From NCBI GenBank assembly GCA_963826795.1, contig CAWGYT010000008.1, positions 186,001 through 250,000 on the forward strand: a DNA stretch of 64,000 bases, given 5' to 3'. The stretch is from CAWGYT01 sp963826795 (lineage in GTDB: Bacteria; Planctomycetota; Planctomycetia; Pirellulales; Pirellulaceae). The notes below the pieces were generated by a model. The model was not told the DNA's origin and did not search any database. It saw only the letters and a program-made list of their open reading frames with translations. Below are positions 47,266 through 56,127 of the stretch, piece after piece; within the stretch, counting starts at the first letter, position 1, and every line of letters begins with the position of its first letter. The position numbers were made by a program, and so were the translations under genes.

Positions 47266-49214
47266 TCAATCTTGGATCCGGCGACGTTGGATCCGGCGAC
47301 GTTGGCATCCGGCCAAAGCGCCCAGTATCAGGAACAGCGACGCGTGCGGTTCCGGCACGGCCAACGCCTGATGACCGCGCGGCCCGTTTTCGTAGCCGCC
47401 TTCCTGAAAAGCAAGGACCAGGTCGGAGGAGGTGAAGTCGGCATCGCCATCCCAGTCGCCCGTCGACCACGTCGAGTTCGCCGCGATCGGATCCTCGTAC
47501 TCGCCCGCCTGAAAAACCTGCACCAGATCACCCGAGTTGAACTCGTCGTCCAAGTCTGCGTCGCCGAAGTAGGTGTGCCGCAATTCGACGATCCAAACGC
47601 GCCGATCCTCCGCATCGATGACGCGATCTAGATTCAGGTCATATCGCGCATCAGGGCTGCTGGCCCGGATTCCGCTGGTCAGTTCATCAAGATCCGCGAC
47701 ATCCAGCGTCCCGCTTCCATCGAAATCGCCGGCCGTCCGTGGCGTCAACACCACCTCGAAGACAAGGTTGGACGCGGCGGTTTCACCCCCGTTCGGCGCG
47801 TCCGCCACGATGCCGCCAAACACATGGCCCAGTGAAGTCGCCTGGGTGATGGCATCCAATTGAATCACGCCGTTTAGGTAGACAGGCACCGATGGCGAGA
47901 TCATGAACTCGGCATTCGATCCGAACCGCAACTGCCGACCCGTGGTTTCGTCAAACAGCTGCGGGAATTCCGTCGACAACAGATGCTGGACGAAGTGATG
48001 GTCCGAGTCGGACACAATCGAGGTTACCTGATTGATGAAGGGTAACATGGGATCTGTCACGAGTTGTTCAGCCTGCCAATCGTAGTACTGCAAGCTGATC
48101 CCACCGAAGAGCACGTTGTGCATCTCGTCTTGCGATTCGGAATAGAGGCCCAGCTTCGCAGAATGATAGCCGTTCAGACCCTGCTTGAACGTCTCCGGAA
48201 GGGACGGATCGGCCATGGTGGGATTGCCGGCGGCATCGATTTCGATCGGGACCGTCCAGGCCCCGTTGTCGATCGTAAACACGCCTGAAAACGCGACCAG
48301 TCCCTCCTGCAGATTTTGGCCGTCTGGCGACTTTCGCAGCACCGGCGCGACATTCAGATCGCGGCGGCGATAATTCGGATCGGCCGGAGTCGATCGGACA
48401 TCTGCCACCGCGAGTCCCTCGATCCCCTCCACCACGCGAAAGGTTCTCACTTGCTGCGTGTAGTCACCTTGTCGAAAGGGATTGTAACCCCCCACGAAAT
48501 TCTGCCCCAAGACCAAATGCGTGAGCTCGCCCACTTGGTACATCGCGCCACCCGTGACCTGAAACAGCGGATCGCGAATCTGCGAGATCGTGTCGTCCAA
48601 AATGTCGCCGCCATCGACCACCCAATTCATCAGCTCCGGGATGTCAATTGCCGTCAGCGTGTCGAATGTCAGGAATCCTTCGCTCGGATGATGCCCATAA
48701 CCCCCGGCGATATAGAGACGATCTGCCGACTGATAGAACTGGCCATTGGTCGACGAAAGCGCATTGACGGCGTAGGCATCCAAGTGCGACGAGGGATCGT
48801 CAAGTGGCCGATGCCAGCTTTCGCGCGTCTGCGGATCCACGACCCAAACCTCGCGATTGGCCGCACTGGTCGGAAACGCATTCATTCCGCCGCGCTGCAA
48901 GTCATGTAAGCCGTTCGTTCGCCCCGCCAGAAAGACCCACCGCCCGTCGTGTTGTGCTTGGACGAATGAATGCAGCGTGGGCAACCAGGTCGAATCCTGA
49001 TCCACGACGCGCAGTTGCAGGTAGTAAGGAAGGTCGCTATCGACCATGACCGGACTGACCGTATCGGTCTGATGCTGCGCACACGGCGCGCGGTATGGTG
49101 GCAGAACAGGGCCAGAAGGAGCACCGCCGTCAGGCCAGCTGCGCACGGACCGGGACCCAAATCTCGAGGCGTTTTGAACTCGTTCCCAAACCAACCTCTT
49201 TCAGAATTCCACAC
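47266..49214 (-). CDS. Beta-propeller (kelch-like) PEP-CTERM protein, frameshifted in the leader
   Basis: A propeller-like domain of about 400 residues contains repeated blade-like segments (WVVDPQTRESWHRPLDDPSS, SADRLYIAGGYG, GGAMYQVGELTHLVLGQNFV). It is followed by the calcium module (GDFDGSGTLDVAD, YDLNLDRVIDAED, GDADLDDEFNSGD, GDWDGDADFTSSD) and VPEP, a short helix and RRR tail. The signal-peptide core (CAAGLTAVLLLALFCHH) lies in the neighbouring frame starting at 49214. The two frames join near 49100 with a one-base change, after which PCAQHQTDTVSP follows. Surface-anchored protein of unknown ligand. Confidence 0.8.
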
Positions 49215-49269
49215 GTGGTGCTTGTCACGGCTTCGCCTTTGCGCAGGAAGAGCAGGAAAGCACGACGCG

Positions 49270-49292
49270 CGGGAGGGCGAGGCTCCGGCAGC
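49270..49292. repeat. Gene-end repeat copy (CGGGAGGGCGAGGCTCCGG)
   Basis: A short copy of the CGGGAGGGCGAGGCTCC element lies in the gap between the lipoprotein stop and the propeller gene start. It shares its core with 39151, 40356 and 56064. Confidence 0.6.
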
Positions 49293-49411
49293 AATCTCGT
49301 TCCCAAACTTCGACAGCGCACCTCAAAATCGAATTCCACCACAAGGCTGTGCGCCACCCAAGGCGCGACGAACTACCGCGTGCAAGAACCTGTTGAAATC
49401 GCAGCATTTGG

Positions 49412-49867
49412 CTAGGGACTCTTCGCCTCGAGGGTCGCCATCGCGACGTCGACGTCGGCTGCTACGTCACCATAGTCGGCGCCATCGGCCGCACCGTGCA
49501 TTTGCTTGTCGACCTTGCCGAACGCTTCCATCAAGCTTGCCGCCGCCACCTTGACCTCTTCAAGATCGCTCGCCGCGAGACCTGCTTGTTGGGCAATCGC
49601 GGGTAGATCCGTCAGCAGATGGCCGACATCGTGCAGGGCCTCATGGCAATCCTCTGGCTTTCCTGCACTAAACGCCGTTTGGATCTGGTCTCGGTCCTGC
49701 TTTAGCCGGGCGACGGCGGCGGCGTACGAAAGCTGTTCGGCGTGCGCATGGGCCTGCGCGGGGTCGCTTGCGTCGTTGCCCTCCGTTTTCGTCGCCGCCT
49801 CTCCCCCACAACCGACCAGCATGCTGGAACTAAGAGCCAGCGCGACCCAAATCTTCAAGTTATCCAT
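49412..49867 (-). CDS. Small lipoprotein with His-rich region
   Basis: This 151-residue protein starts MDNLKIWVALALSSSMLVGC. LVGC-G is a lipobox, so it should be lipid-anchored. An Asp/Ala linker leads to AHAHAEQLSYAAAVARLKQD, a four-helix-bundle-like domain with CHEALHDVGHLL and QMHGAADGAD. The histidines and the single Cys could bind metal or heme in the manner of cytochrome c'-like bundles, but no CxxCH is present. The start follows from the lipobox; the frame is open upstream to 50059. It is encoded next to the CRTAC1 and pentaheme genes on the same strand. Confidence 0.75.
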   Translation of the reverse strand: MDNLKIWVALALSSSMLVGCGGEAATKTEGNDASDPAQAHAHAEQLSYAAAVARLKQDRDQIQTAFSAGKPEDCHEALHDVGHLLTDLPAIAQQAGLAASDLEEVKVAAASLMEAFGKVDKQMHGAADGADYGDVAADVDVAMATLEAKSP

Positions 49868-49971
49868 TGTCTGACTCCCGAAATTCCTTGGTAAACCACG
49901 ACTCTCGCGTCCGATCGCCGAGGCGGATTCTGCCGCAGCGATCCGAGTCTCGCGCCGTCGGAACGGCTGTT

Positions 49972-51852
49972 TCAATGAAGCTCTGTTGTCGACTCGGTCA
50001 CCGTATTGATTTGGCCCAGTTGGACGTTGGGTACTTCCTGCCAGAGCCCGCTGGGCCATCGGATGCGCACCGCATCGATTTCAGCGGCCGCATCCAATCC
50101 GAACGTGACGGGCAGTTCAACCTGGGACTGGTAACTACGAGTTGGCATGACTTGTCGAAACTGAACACGCTCGCCGGTGCGAACTTCGACCCAGGCCCCA
50201 ATCGCGTCGCGATTGGAACGTGTTCCGATCAACTTGAACCGCAACCAATGATGCCCAAGCTGCTGATCATTGCGCAGCAGCCGAGCGGGTTTGCCGCAGG
50301 CGATAATCAGCACGTCCAGGTCGCCATCCCCGTCGATATCGGCGTAGGCGGCGCCTCGTCCGACGGTCGGCCGGCTAAAATCGATCCCGCATTTTTCGGG
50401 CGGAACCGGGACGAATTCCGTTCGCTGATCCGCACCGCAATTCCAGAACAGCTGCGGCGACTGCTCGTAATGCTGGCTCGGTTGCACGCGATTGATTTCC
50501 TCCTCGAGGTGGCCGTTCGCGGCGAACAGATCAAGTCGGCCATCAAGATCATAGTCGAAAAAGAAAACGCCGAAGGTCAATTCCAGACGCGTACTGGGCC
50601 CCAGCCCGGTGGCAACCGCCTCGTCCACAAACTGCATACTGTCCTGGTACGCGACGTAAAGGGCGGTCATTTCATTCGCAAAGTTCCCGATGGCAACTCC
50701 CAGGGCATCATTATTCCGAAATCGAGCGACATCATTTCCCATCGCACCGCGGGCGTTGCCCGCCGTGTCGAATGCGACGCCCGCCACGGCCCCAATTTCC
50801 TCGAACTGGCCGTTCCTCAAATTGTGAAACAGAAAATTCTGCACCGTATCGTTGGCCACAATCAAGTCAATCCAGCCGTCGCCGTCGAAATCGGCAAACG
50901 TCACGGCCAACGATTTCCCCATCGGAACCTGCGTCGCGGGATTTCGAATTTGAACCCCGCTTTCGGCCGAGACATCGCGAAACACGCCGTTCCCCTCGTT
51001 GCGGAAAAGGTATGGAAACGTCCCTTCGAAGGCTTGGGGACGCCCATACGCGCGGCCACCTCCGGTCAACTGAAAGCCCTGGGCAAGGTCGAACTCTCGC
51101 GACCATTTTACATAGTTGCAGACGAAAAGGTCCAGGTCGCCGTCGCGGTCGTAGTCGAACCAACCGCAACTGCTACTCCACTGGTCGGCGGCACCTGCGA
51201 CGCCGGCCTGGTCCGTCACATCCTGAAACTTGCCAGCTCCGAGGTTTCGGAACAGCCGATTCGGCCCGACCGTCGAGACAAAGACATCCACCCAACCGTC
51301 GTTATCAAAATCCCCACAGGCGAGCCCCATGCCGTACATCGACACGTCCAAACCGGAACCCGCGGTGACGTCCCGAAAGTTTCCCTGCCCGTCGTTCTCC
51401 CACAGCGCCAACTTCGCCGGCACAATCCCCTCGCGCGGATCGGCAGGCCAGGAGGTTGAGTTGACCAGCAAGAGATCCTGATCTCCATCGTGGTCGAAGT
51501 CCCAGAAACCGCCTCCGCCCCCCATGGTTTCCGGCAACAGTTTTTCGCCGAAGGCGCCGTTTTCGTGGATGAAGGTCAGTCCCGCGGTTGAGGTGATGTC
51601 CGTGAACGGTGTCCGCGGAATCTCCACAGCTCCTATCTCGCGCACCTTCACCGCCTCGAGTTCTGTCTGCTGAACCACCTGGATCGGCTGGCGACGTGAC
51701 CACCAGAACGCGACTCCGCCGGCGATGATCCCGAAAAATAGAATGACCAGCAACGAGCCCACAAAGGCCGTGCCGATAATCGCGTCGTCGCGTTCTTCGA
51801 CGAATTCCGCCTCGTCCATTGAATTCACGTTCTGAACTTGATTCTTTTTCAT
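49972..51852 (-). CDS. CRTAC1-like FG-GAP/VCBS and ASPIC/UnbV protein
   Basis: This 626-residue protein has an N-terminal transmembrane helix (about 25-50: GTAFVGSLLVILFFGIIAGG) followed by FG-GAP/VCBS calcium loops (WDFDHDGDQDLL, GDFDNDGWVDVFV, FDYDRDGDLDLFV, ADFDGDGWIDLIV, FDYDLDGRLDLFA, ADIDGDGDLDVLI). It ends with an ASPIC/UnbV domain (HHWLRFKLIGTRSNRDAIGA ... ELPVTFGLDAAAEIDAVRIR WPSG). A seven-bladed propeller outside the membrane is expected. In planctomycetes these genes commonly lie next to tetratricopeptide and multiheme proteins, as here. Ligand and function are unknown. The 338-base gap to the pentaheme gene holds the 39-bp tandem array. Confidence 0.9.
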   Translation of the reverse strand: MKKNQVQNVNSMDEAEFVEERDDAIIGTAFVGSLLVILFFGIIAGGVAFWWSRRQPIQVVQQTELEAVKVREIGAVEIPRTPFTDITSTAGLTFIHENGAFGEKLLPETMGGGGGFWDFDHDGDQDLLLVNSTSWPADPREGIVPAKLALWENDGQGNFRDVTAGSGLDVSMYGMGLACGDFDNDGWVDVFVSTVGPNRLFRNLGAGKFQDVTDQAGVAGAADQWSSSCGWFDYDRDGDLDLFVCNYVKWSREFDLAQGFQLTGGGRAYGRPQAFEGTFPYLFRNEGNGVFRDVSAESGVQIRNPATQVPMGKSLAVTFADFDGDGWIDLIVANDTVQNFLFHNLRNGQFEEIGAVAGVAFDTAGNARGAMGNDVARFRNNDALGVAIGNFANEMTALYVAYQDSMQFVDEAVATGLGPSTRLELTFGVFFFDYDLDGRLDLFAANGHLEEEINRVQPSQHYEQSPQLFWNCGADQRTEFVPVPPEKCGIDFSRPTVGRGAAYADIDGDGDLDVLIIACGKPARLLRNDQQLGHHWLRFKLIGTRSNRDAIGAWVEVRTGERVQFRQVMPTRSYQSQVELPVTFGLDAAAEIDAVRIRWPSGLWQEVPNVQLGQINTVTESTTELH

Positions 51853-51990
51853 CGATTCGTCTCGTGTGGAGCTTGCGGGCGGCCCGAGTGATTCGTTCGG
51901 GTGTTGGTGGAGGTTTCAGGGCGCGGTCCGTGGGATACGGAGCAGAGTCCTACGCGGTGCGATTGGCCCCTCATCCGGCCTGCGGCCACC

Positions 51991-52107
51991 TTCTCCCGCG
52001 AGGGGAGAAGGGACGGGGCGGGTGGGAGTTTCTCCCGCGAGGGGAGAAGGGACGGGGCGGGTGGCATCTTCTCCCGCGAGGGGAGAAGGGATGGGGCGGG
52101 TGGGAGT
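51991..52107. repeat. 39-bp tandem array, three copies, palindromic core
   Basis: Three head-to-tail units (51991-52029, 52030-52068, 52069-52107) each contain the palindrome CTTCTCCCGCGAGGGGAGAAG followed by GGACGGGGCGGGTGG; a partial fourth follows. Upstream CCCCTCATCCGGCCTGCGGC belongs to the same element type, which resembles REP sequences widespread in proteobacteria. The array lies between two co-oriented genes. Confidence 0.9.
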
Positions 52108-52190
52108 TTCTCCAAGAACGTCAAGTGCAAGGACATTTTTGTGTCACCTCTCCCGAACCTGGGAAAGGTCGCCTGGAGGAAGTGGGATGT

Positions 52191-55049
52191 CTAGCCCGGG
52201 TGCGCCGCGCGTCGCAATGGGTATCGGACGACTGCCTCGGCGGCAAAATTCGCAGCCGGATATTTTTCCCTCGCCAGCCGCACAGCGCGACCCTGCGCGT
52301 TGTCATCCGCTTTGTACATCGCGTGCAACCTTCCGTGCTCGGCCGCCAACTCGGTTTTCCCAAGTTCGGTGTACAGTTGTTGCAGGTTGTAGTGTGCGGT
52401 GACGTTCTCGGCGTCGATCGTCAGTGTCTTTTGGAACTGGGTGACGGCCTGTTCCAAATAGGCTTGCGCCGCTTGCTTGGCGGACGATTCTTGACTACCA
52501 CCGCGAGTCATGCGAGCCCATTGTCGGCCCAGATCGAAGAGGACGCGTCCGTGCAAGTTCAGGATTTCGTAATCCAGGCTGAAATCAAATCCACGCTGCT
52601 CCATTTCGGGAGTTCGATCTTCGAGCACGCTGCGTAGATTCTTCTCGGCCTGTTCCAAGAACCCTTGTTGTCGTGCGACGTCACCAGCCAGCCAGGCGTA
52701 GGTCCAGCGAGGAAAATCTGCTTCGGCCCGAAACAAATCGGCTCGATTCAGCGCTGCGACCGCATCGTCCAATCGCCCTTCGGCCAGGTAGACGCGAGCC
52801 AGGTTCAGGGGTCCGTCGAATCGGTTCAGCTTCTCAACCTCCAGGAAGGCCTCTTCCGCGCCGCGCAACTCGGCCTTGCCCTTGAGCAGCAGTCCGATTC
52901 CGTAATCATTCCAGCGCTGCCAGACGGGAAAATCGGGCACGCTGTTTTCCGATGCCGGCGCCGTCCCAACCACGGGAAATGTGATTTGATCGGTCGCGAG
53001 CGTCATGACGGGCAAGTCATTTTCGTAAGGCTTCCCGGGTTGCCAGCCTCGAATCGGCTGCCCCAGTTCGGCGTTCGTCTTCGCAATCAACTCCATGTAC
53101 TCTTGGTCAAACTTCCGGTATTGCAGTTTGACGTCAACCGTCACCGAGTCCGTCAGATCGGCGGGCAGCTGGATTTCATAGTGCACCGTTTGCCCGGCGC
53201 CGGGTGGAATCTGATGGTTGTAAAGCGGCGTGAAAATATCTTGAGCATTTCGTCGGTTGATCCGGTTCCCATCCTTGTCCAGCATGAACACATTGACGAA
53301 GTGCGCCCAGCGATCCACCTCGTTGCCGCGTTGCGAATCCATTCCACCGCTGCGGCCAATCACTCGCCCACCACTTGTGACCGTCACATCCAGCCAGACT
53401 TCGTTAGAATCGACGGTACCCTGCGTGAAGAGGTGGCCCATTTTCAGGGTCCGAATGACGGCTTCCATCAGGTAGGTCTGTCCGGGCTCCAAAGCGGGCA
53501 CGTCGGGTCGCAAGGGGGCGATCAGCCGGTCGTCAATCTGCCCCCCGACGCGAACCCCGAACAGATCGACGCGCATCACGCCTCGATTGAATTCCTCATG
53601 CGCCTGAATGGTCTGCGGATCATCCTTGAGCCACGCGACTCCCGTGTTGGCCGAGGGAAACAGATGATCGTGTACGCTTAATTGCGTCGCGTCGTCAAAG
53701 TACCGTGCTCCGAAATCGTCGGAAGCCACGAGCGGCATGTGGCACTGTGAGCAATTCGACTTCGCCGTGGGCGGATAGTAAAAACTCCGCGCACCGTGTC
53801 CGGACACACCGCTTAGCAAGTAAGGGTCATAGTGGTTCTGTCCGCGGAGAAACGCCTTGTACTTCGTGACCTCCTCCGGAAGGTGCACTTTGTGGCAGGT
53901 CGAGCAGAACTCGGCTTCGCGGTGAAACGGCTTCAAGAACGTCTTCTTGTGAAACTCGGGTTTGGCCTTCACCAATTGCTGGTTCACCCATCGAAGAAAG
54001 GCACTCTCGCTGAACGTAAACGGATAGTGTAACGGCTCTTCAATCGTATAGTCCGCGTTGCCACGGGTGCTATTTAGATTCGTAATCGCGTGGCATGCCG
54101 TGCACGTGACCCCTGCCTGAGCGGTCGGGTGTTGACGGAAGTCGAACGCCGGATCGTCAAATGCCCCACTAAAAAACGGCACCGGATCGTGACAACCTGC
54201 ACACCAGCGTGACGCTTGGACACTTCCGTCCCGCCGCAACGCGACTTGCCGCGTTTCATGCACGCTGGCAAGATACGCCGGGTTGTTGAAGGAACTCAAG
54301 CGATGAGCACTCTTTGACCACTGTGCGTGCACGTCCTCGTGACACTTTTGGCAGTACTCGTCATTCATCAAATTTGCCGCGGAGATAAAGCCACCCGAAG
54401 CCGTTCGCGCCAGCGAGGGCTCGAAATACTTGGCCCCCGACGCCGGACCTTTCGCGAACCAGATGCGAGGATCTTGAGAATGCAACATGACCATCGCTCC
54501 CACAATCGCGGCAACCGCGCCGGCATAGACGACGCCAACACGCCATTTGATGCGAGGCCCCGACAGGCGATGCAGCCAGTACAGCCAGGCCGCCACCAGC
54601 GGGCACATCACGTGCAGCCAATAAATCAGCCGACGCGCGAGCGGCTGCCGCAAATCAAAGCCGCCGATCCGCATCAACAGAATTCCTGTGACGAGCACCG
54701 CGATCGAAACACCGAACAGCGCATACCCAACTCGGACCGCACGACGATTACGACGCTTTCGAGCCGCCAACATATGAAGTGTGCCGAAGGCGACAAAAGG
54801 AATGATCAATACCAGCCCAAGCACCAAATGCACCAGGAACATGTATTGGTAGAAATAATTCTGATAGGTCTCGGTCCTGAGCCACTCCAACAACGTGACG
54901 CATGCGAGATAGCAGGAGTTAGCACCCAGTAAGGCAAGTAGCCCAAAGACGACATGCAGCAGTTTCCTCAATCGAGGACTCACGGCGCGCACATAACGTT
55001 GTTTCGGAATTGGTGACCCCGAGACGGAAGGCGTTTGAATGTCGGACAT
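52191..55049 (-). CDS. Membrane pentaheme cytochrome c (c554-like) with C-terminal TPR region
   Basis: This 952-residue protein opens with four or five transmembrane helices (about 28-55, 68-95, 107-127, 142-160, 170-190), possibly a b-type or quinol-interacting module. Five CxxCH heme motifs follow: C233-H237, C283-H287, C316-H320, C382-H386 and C433-H437. A beta-rich middle region (600s) and a helical TPR-like C-terminus (LNLARVYLAEGRLDDAVAAL ... AYLEQAVTQFQKTLTIDAEN) complete it. It probably passes electrons from the membrane to an external acceptor or donor; which one is unknown. The frame is fully intact. It is upstream of, and co-oriented with, the CRTAC1 gene. Confidence 0.9.
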   Translation of the reverse strand: MSDIQTPSVSGSPIPKQRYVRAVSPRLRKLLHVVFGLLALLGANSCYLACVTLLEWLRTETYQNYFYQYMFLVHLVLGLVLIIPFVAFGTLHMLAARKRRNRRAVRVGYALFGVSIAVLVTGILLMRIGGFDLRQPLARRLIYWLHVMCPLVAAWLYWLHRLSGPRIKWRVGVVYAGAVAAIVGAMVMLHSQDPRIWFAKGPASGAKYFEPSLARTASGGFISAANLMNDEYCQKCHEDVHAQWSKSAHRLSSFNNPAYLASVHETRQVALRRDGSVQASRWCAGCHDPVPFFSGAFDDPAFDFRQHPTAQAGVTCTACHAITNLNSTRGNADYTIEEPLHYPFTFSESAFLRWVNQQLVKAKPEFHKKTFLKPFHREAEFCSTCHKVHLPEEVTKYKAFLRGQNHYDPYLLSGVSGHGARSFYYPPTAKSNCSQCHMPLVASDDFGARYFDDATQLSVHDHLFPSANTGVAWLKDDPQTIQAHEEFNRGVMRVDLFGVRVGGQIDDRLIAPLRPDVPALEPGQTYLMEAVIRTLKMGHLFTQGTVDSNEVWLDVTVTSGGRVIGRSGGMDSQRGNEVDRWAHFVNVFMLDKDGNRINRRNAQDIFTPLYNHQIPPGAGQTVHYEIQLPADLTDSVTVDVKLQYRKFDQEYMELIAKTNAELGQPIRGWQPGKPYENDLPVMTLATDQITFPVVGTAPASENSVPDFPVWQRWNDYGIGLLLKGKAELRGAEEAFLEVEKLNRFDGPLNLARVYLAEGRLDDAVAALNRADLFRAEADFPRWTYAWLAGDVARQQGFLEQAEKNLRSVLEDRTPEMEQRGFDFSLDYEILNLHGRVLFDLGRQWARMTRGGSQESSAKQAAQAYLEQAVTQFQKTLTIDAENVTAHYNLQQLYTELGKTELAAEHGRLHAMYKADDNAQGRAVRLAREKYPAANFAAEAVVRYPLRRAAHPG

Positions 55050-55300
55050 CGTCGCGACGACCTTTCAGACGGATCGAATTAGATCACAAGGCAGACTGTC
55101 TGCCCCAACAGCGAACGGGCGGAAAAGCTCTTGTCGCTTCCGCGTACCGGGCGTCACGACGTCGGTGACGTACCGTCGGAACACAACCCGCAGCGGCTCG
55201 AGCGAAATCGAGGTTTGCACGGCGGCCGATAGTCGGGGCCGACCCAATGAAAGGGGGAAGTCACGCCGCAAGGCAACGCGACCGAACACCTGCAGACGGC

Positions 55301-55813
55301 TCAGGCCGCGCGCGGCGGGCGCAGCAGTCTGCTCCGAGTCCCCTGGCAAGGAGAGAGATCGTCGAGACTCATTCGGCCCGCCGCGCGGGGCGTCGATTCT
55401 GAGTCCTCGACGGACAACGCCACCGCCAGATCGCGCAGGTTGGTCTGCGTCGGAAGGGGCGGTACGGCGGCCGAGGGCTGGGAACGCGAGCGGCCACAAT
55501 GCGGGCCACGGCAAGGAACCCCTGGAAATCGACCGCTCCACGCAACATGATCGGTCCTGATTCCAGCGGTGGCCCGATCGATCTGCAACATCCCCTGCAT
55601 TCGCTGTGGCTCGTCCCTCAAACCGTCGATCAATCCGGCCGGGACCAGCCCGAATCGCGACGCCGCGTCCGCTTGCTCGGAACCCCGTCGATCGCCGGGG
55701 AGCACCGCGTGCTGCAGCCAATCACCGCAACTTGCCGTCAGACGACTGCTCTGACCGGTCACCAGCACGACGATCGCAACGATTAGTGCGCGATAACGGA
55801 GGGAAAAGGCCAC
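55301..55813 (-). CDS. Putative secreted protein of unknown function
   Basis: This 170-residue frame starts at a GTG (55813) with GGAAG about 7 bases upstream. It opens with a good signal peptide (MAFSLRYRALIVAIVVLVTG). The mature part has cysteine motifs CGDWLQHA and PCRGPHCG and a proline-rich stretch (SQPSAAVPPLPTQTN). This layout recalls small planctomycete secreted proteins, but the C-terminal third (arginine-rich, ending LLRPPRAA) has less coding character, so a frameshift there is possible. No function can be assigned. The next 250 bases to the pentaheme gene hold nothing recognisable. Confidence 0.5.
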   Translation of the reverse strand: MAFSLRYRALIVAIVVLVTGQSSRLTASCGDWLQHAVLPGDRRGSEQADAASRFGLVPAGLIDGLRDEPQRMQGMLQIDRATAGIRTDHVAWSGRFPGVPCRGPHCGRSRSQPSAAVPPLPTQTNLRDLAVALSVEDSESTPRAAGRMSLDDLSPCQGTRSRLLRPPRAA

Positions 55814-56127
55814 CGACGAGCTTCCGAATGGAACAGGTTGTGTGCAAGCGACGCACGTGGCGCCCGGCGCGGAACCCAGGCGCAGACCGATCGCGGTTGG
55901 TCGCCTCGGCTCGTTTCATGGTACCCTCGGCTCGGGCCCAAGTCACGCGTTTATCCGAAAAGTCGCGGCCGGCACGCTTAGGATTCCCAAAGGAGTGAAT
56001 TGGGACCGACTCGGGAGCGCGAAGCTCCTGCTGAGCCGTACGAACGACGGCGCCGAATGCAGATTCGGCTCGGCGGAAACCTCGCCCTCCCGATTTACCT
56101 ACCCCAACACCAAGCCGTGCCGAAAAA
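55814..56127. other. Intergenic region with inverted gene-end repeats
   Basis: Two copies of the CGGGAGGGCGA-type repeat lie here (56011-56038, and 56064-56092 in inverted orientation, with a conserved tail to about 56120). No gene was recognised. The repeats abut the stop of the sulfatase at 56128. Confidence 0.55.
56011..56092. repeat. Inverted pair of gene-end repeats
   Basis: CGGGAGCGCGAAGCTCCTGC...GAGCCG at 56011-56038 and ATTCGGCTCGGCGG...CCTCGCCCTCCCG at 56064-56092 are opposed copies able to form a large hairpin. The right copy and its downstream tail match 39151-39206. Confidence 0.75.

Noticed and set aside
49867..51459. Plus-strand open frame of 530 codons opposite the CRTAC1 gene
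   Set aside because: Antisense shadow of FG-GAP repeats, with no start signal or family motif.
51991..52107. Possible small CRISPR array
   Set aside because: The three units are directly adjacent with no unique spacers, and no cas gene is nearby.
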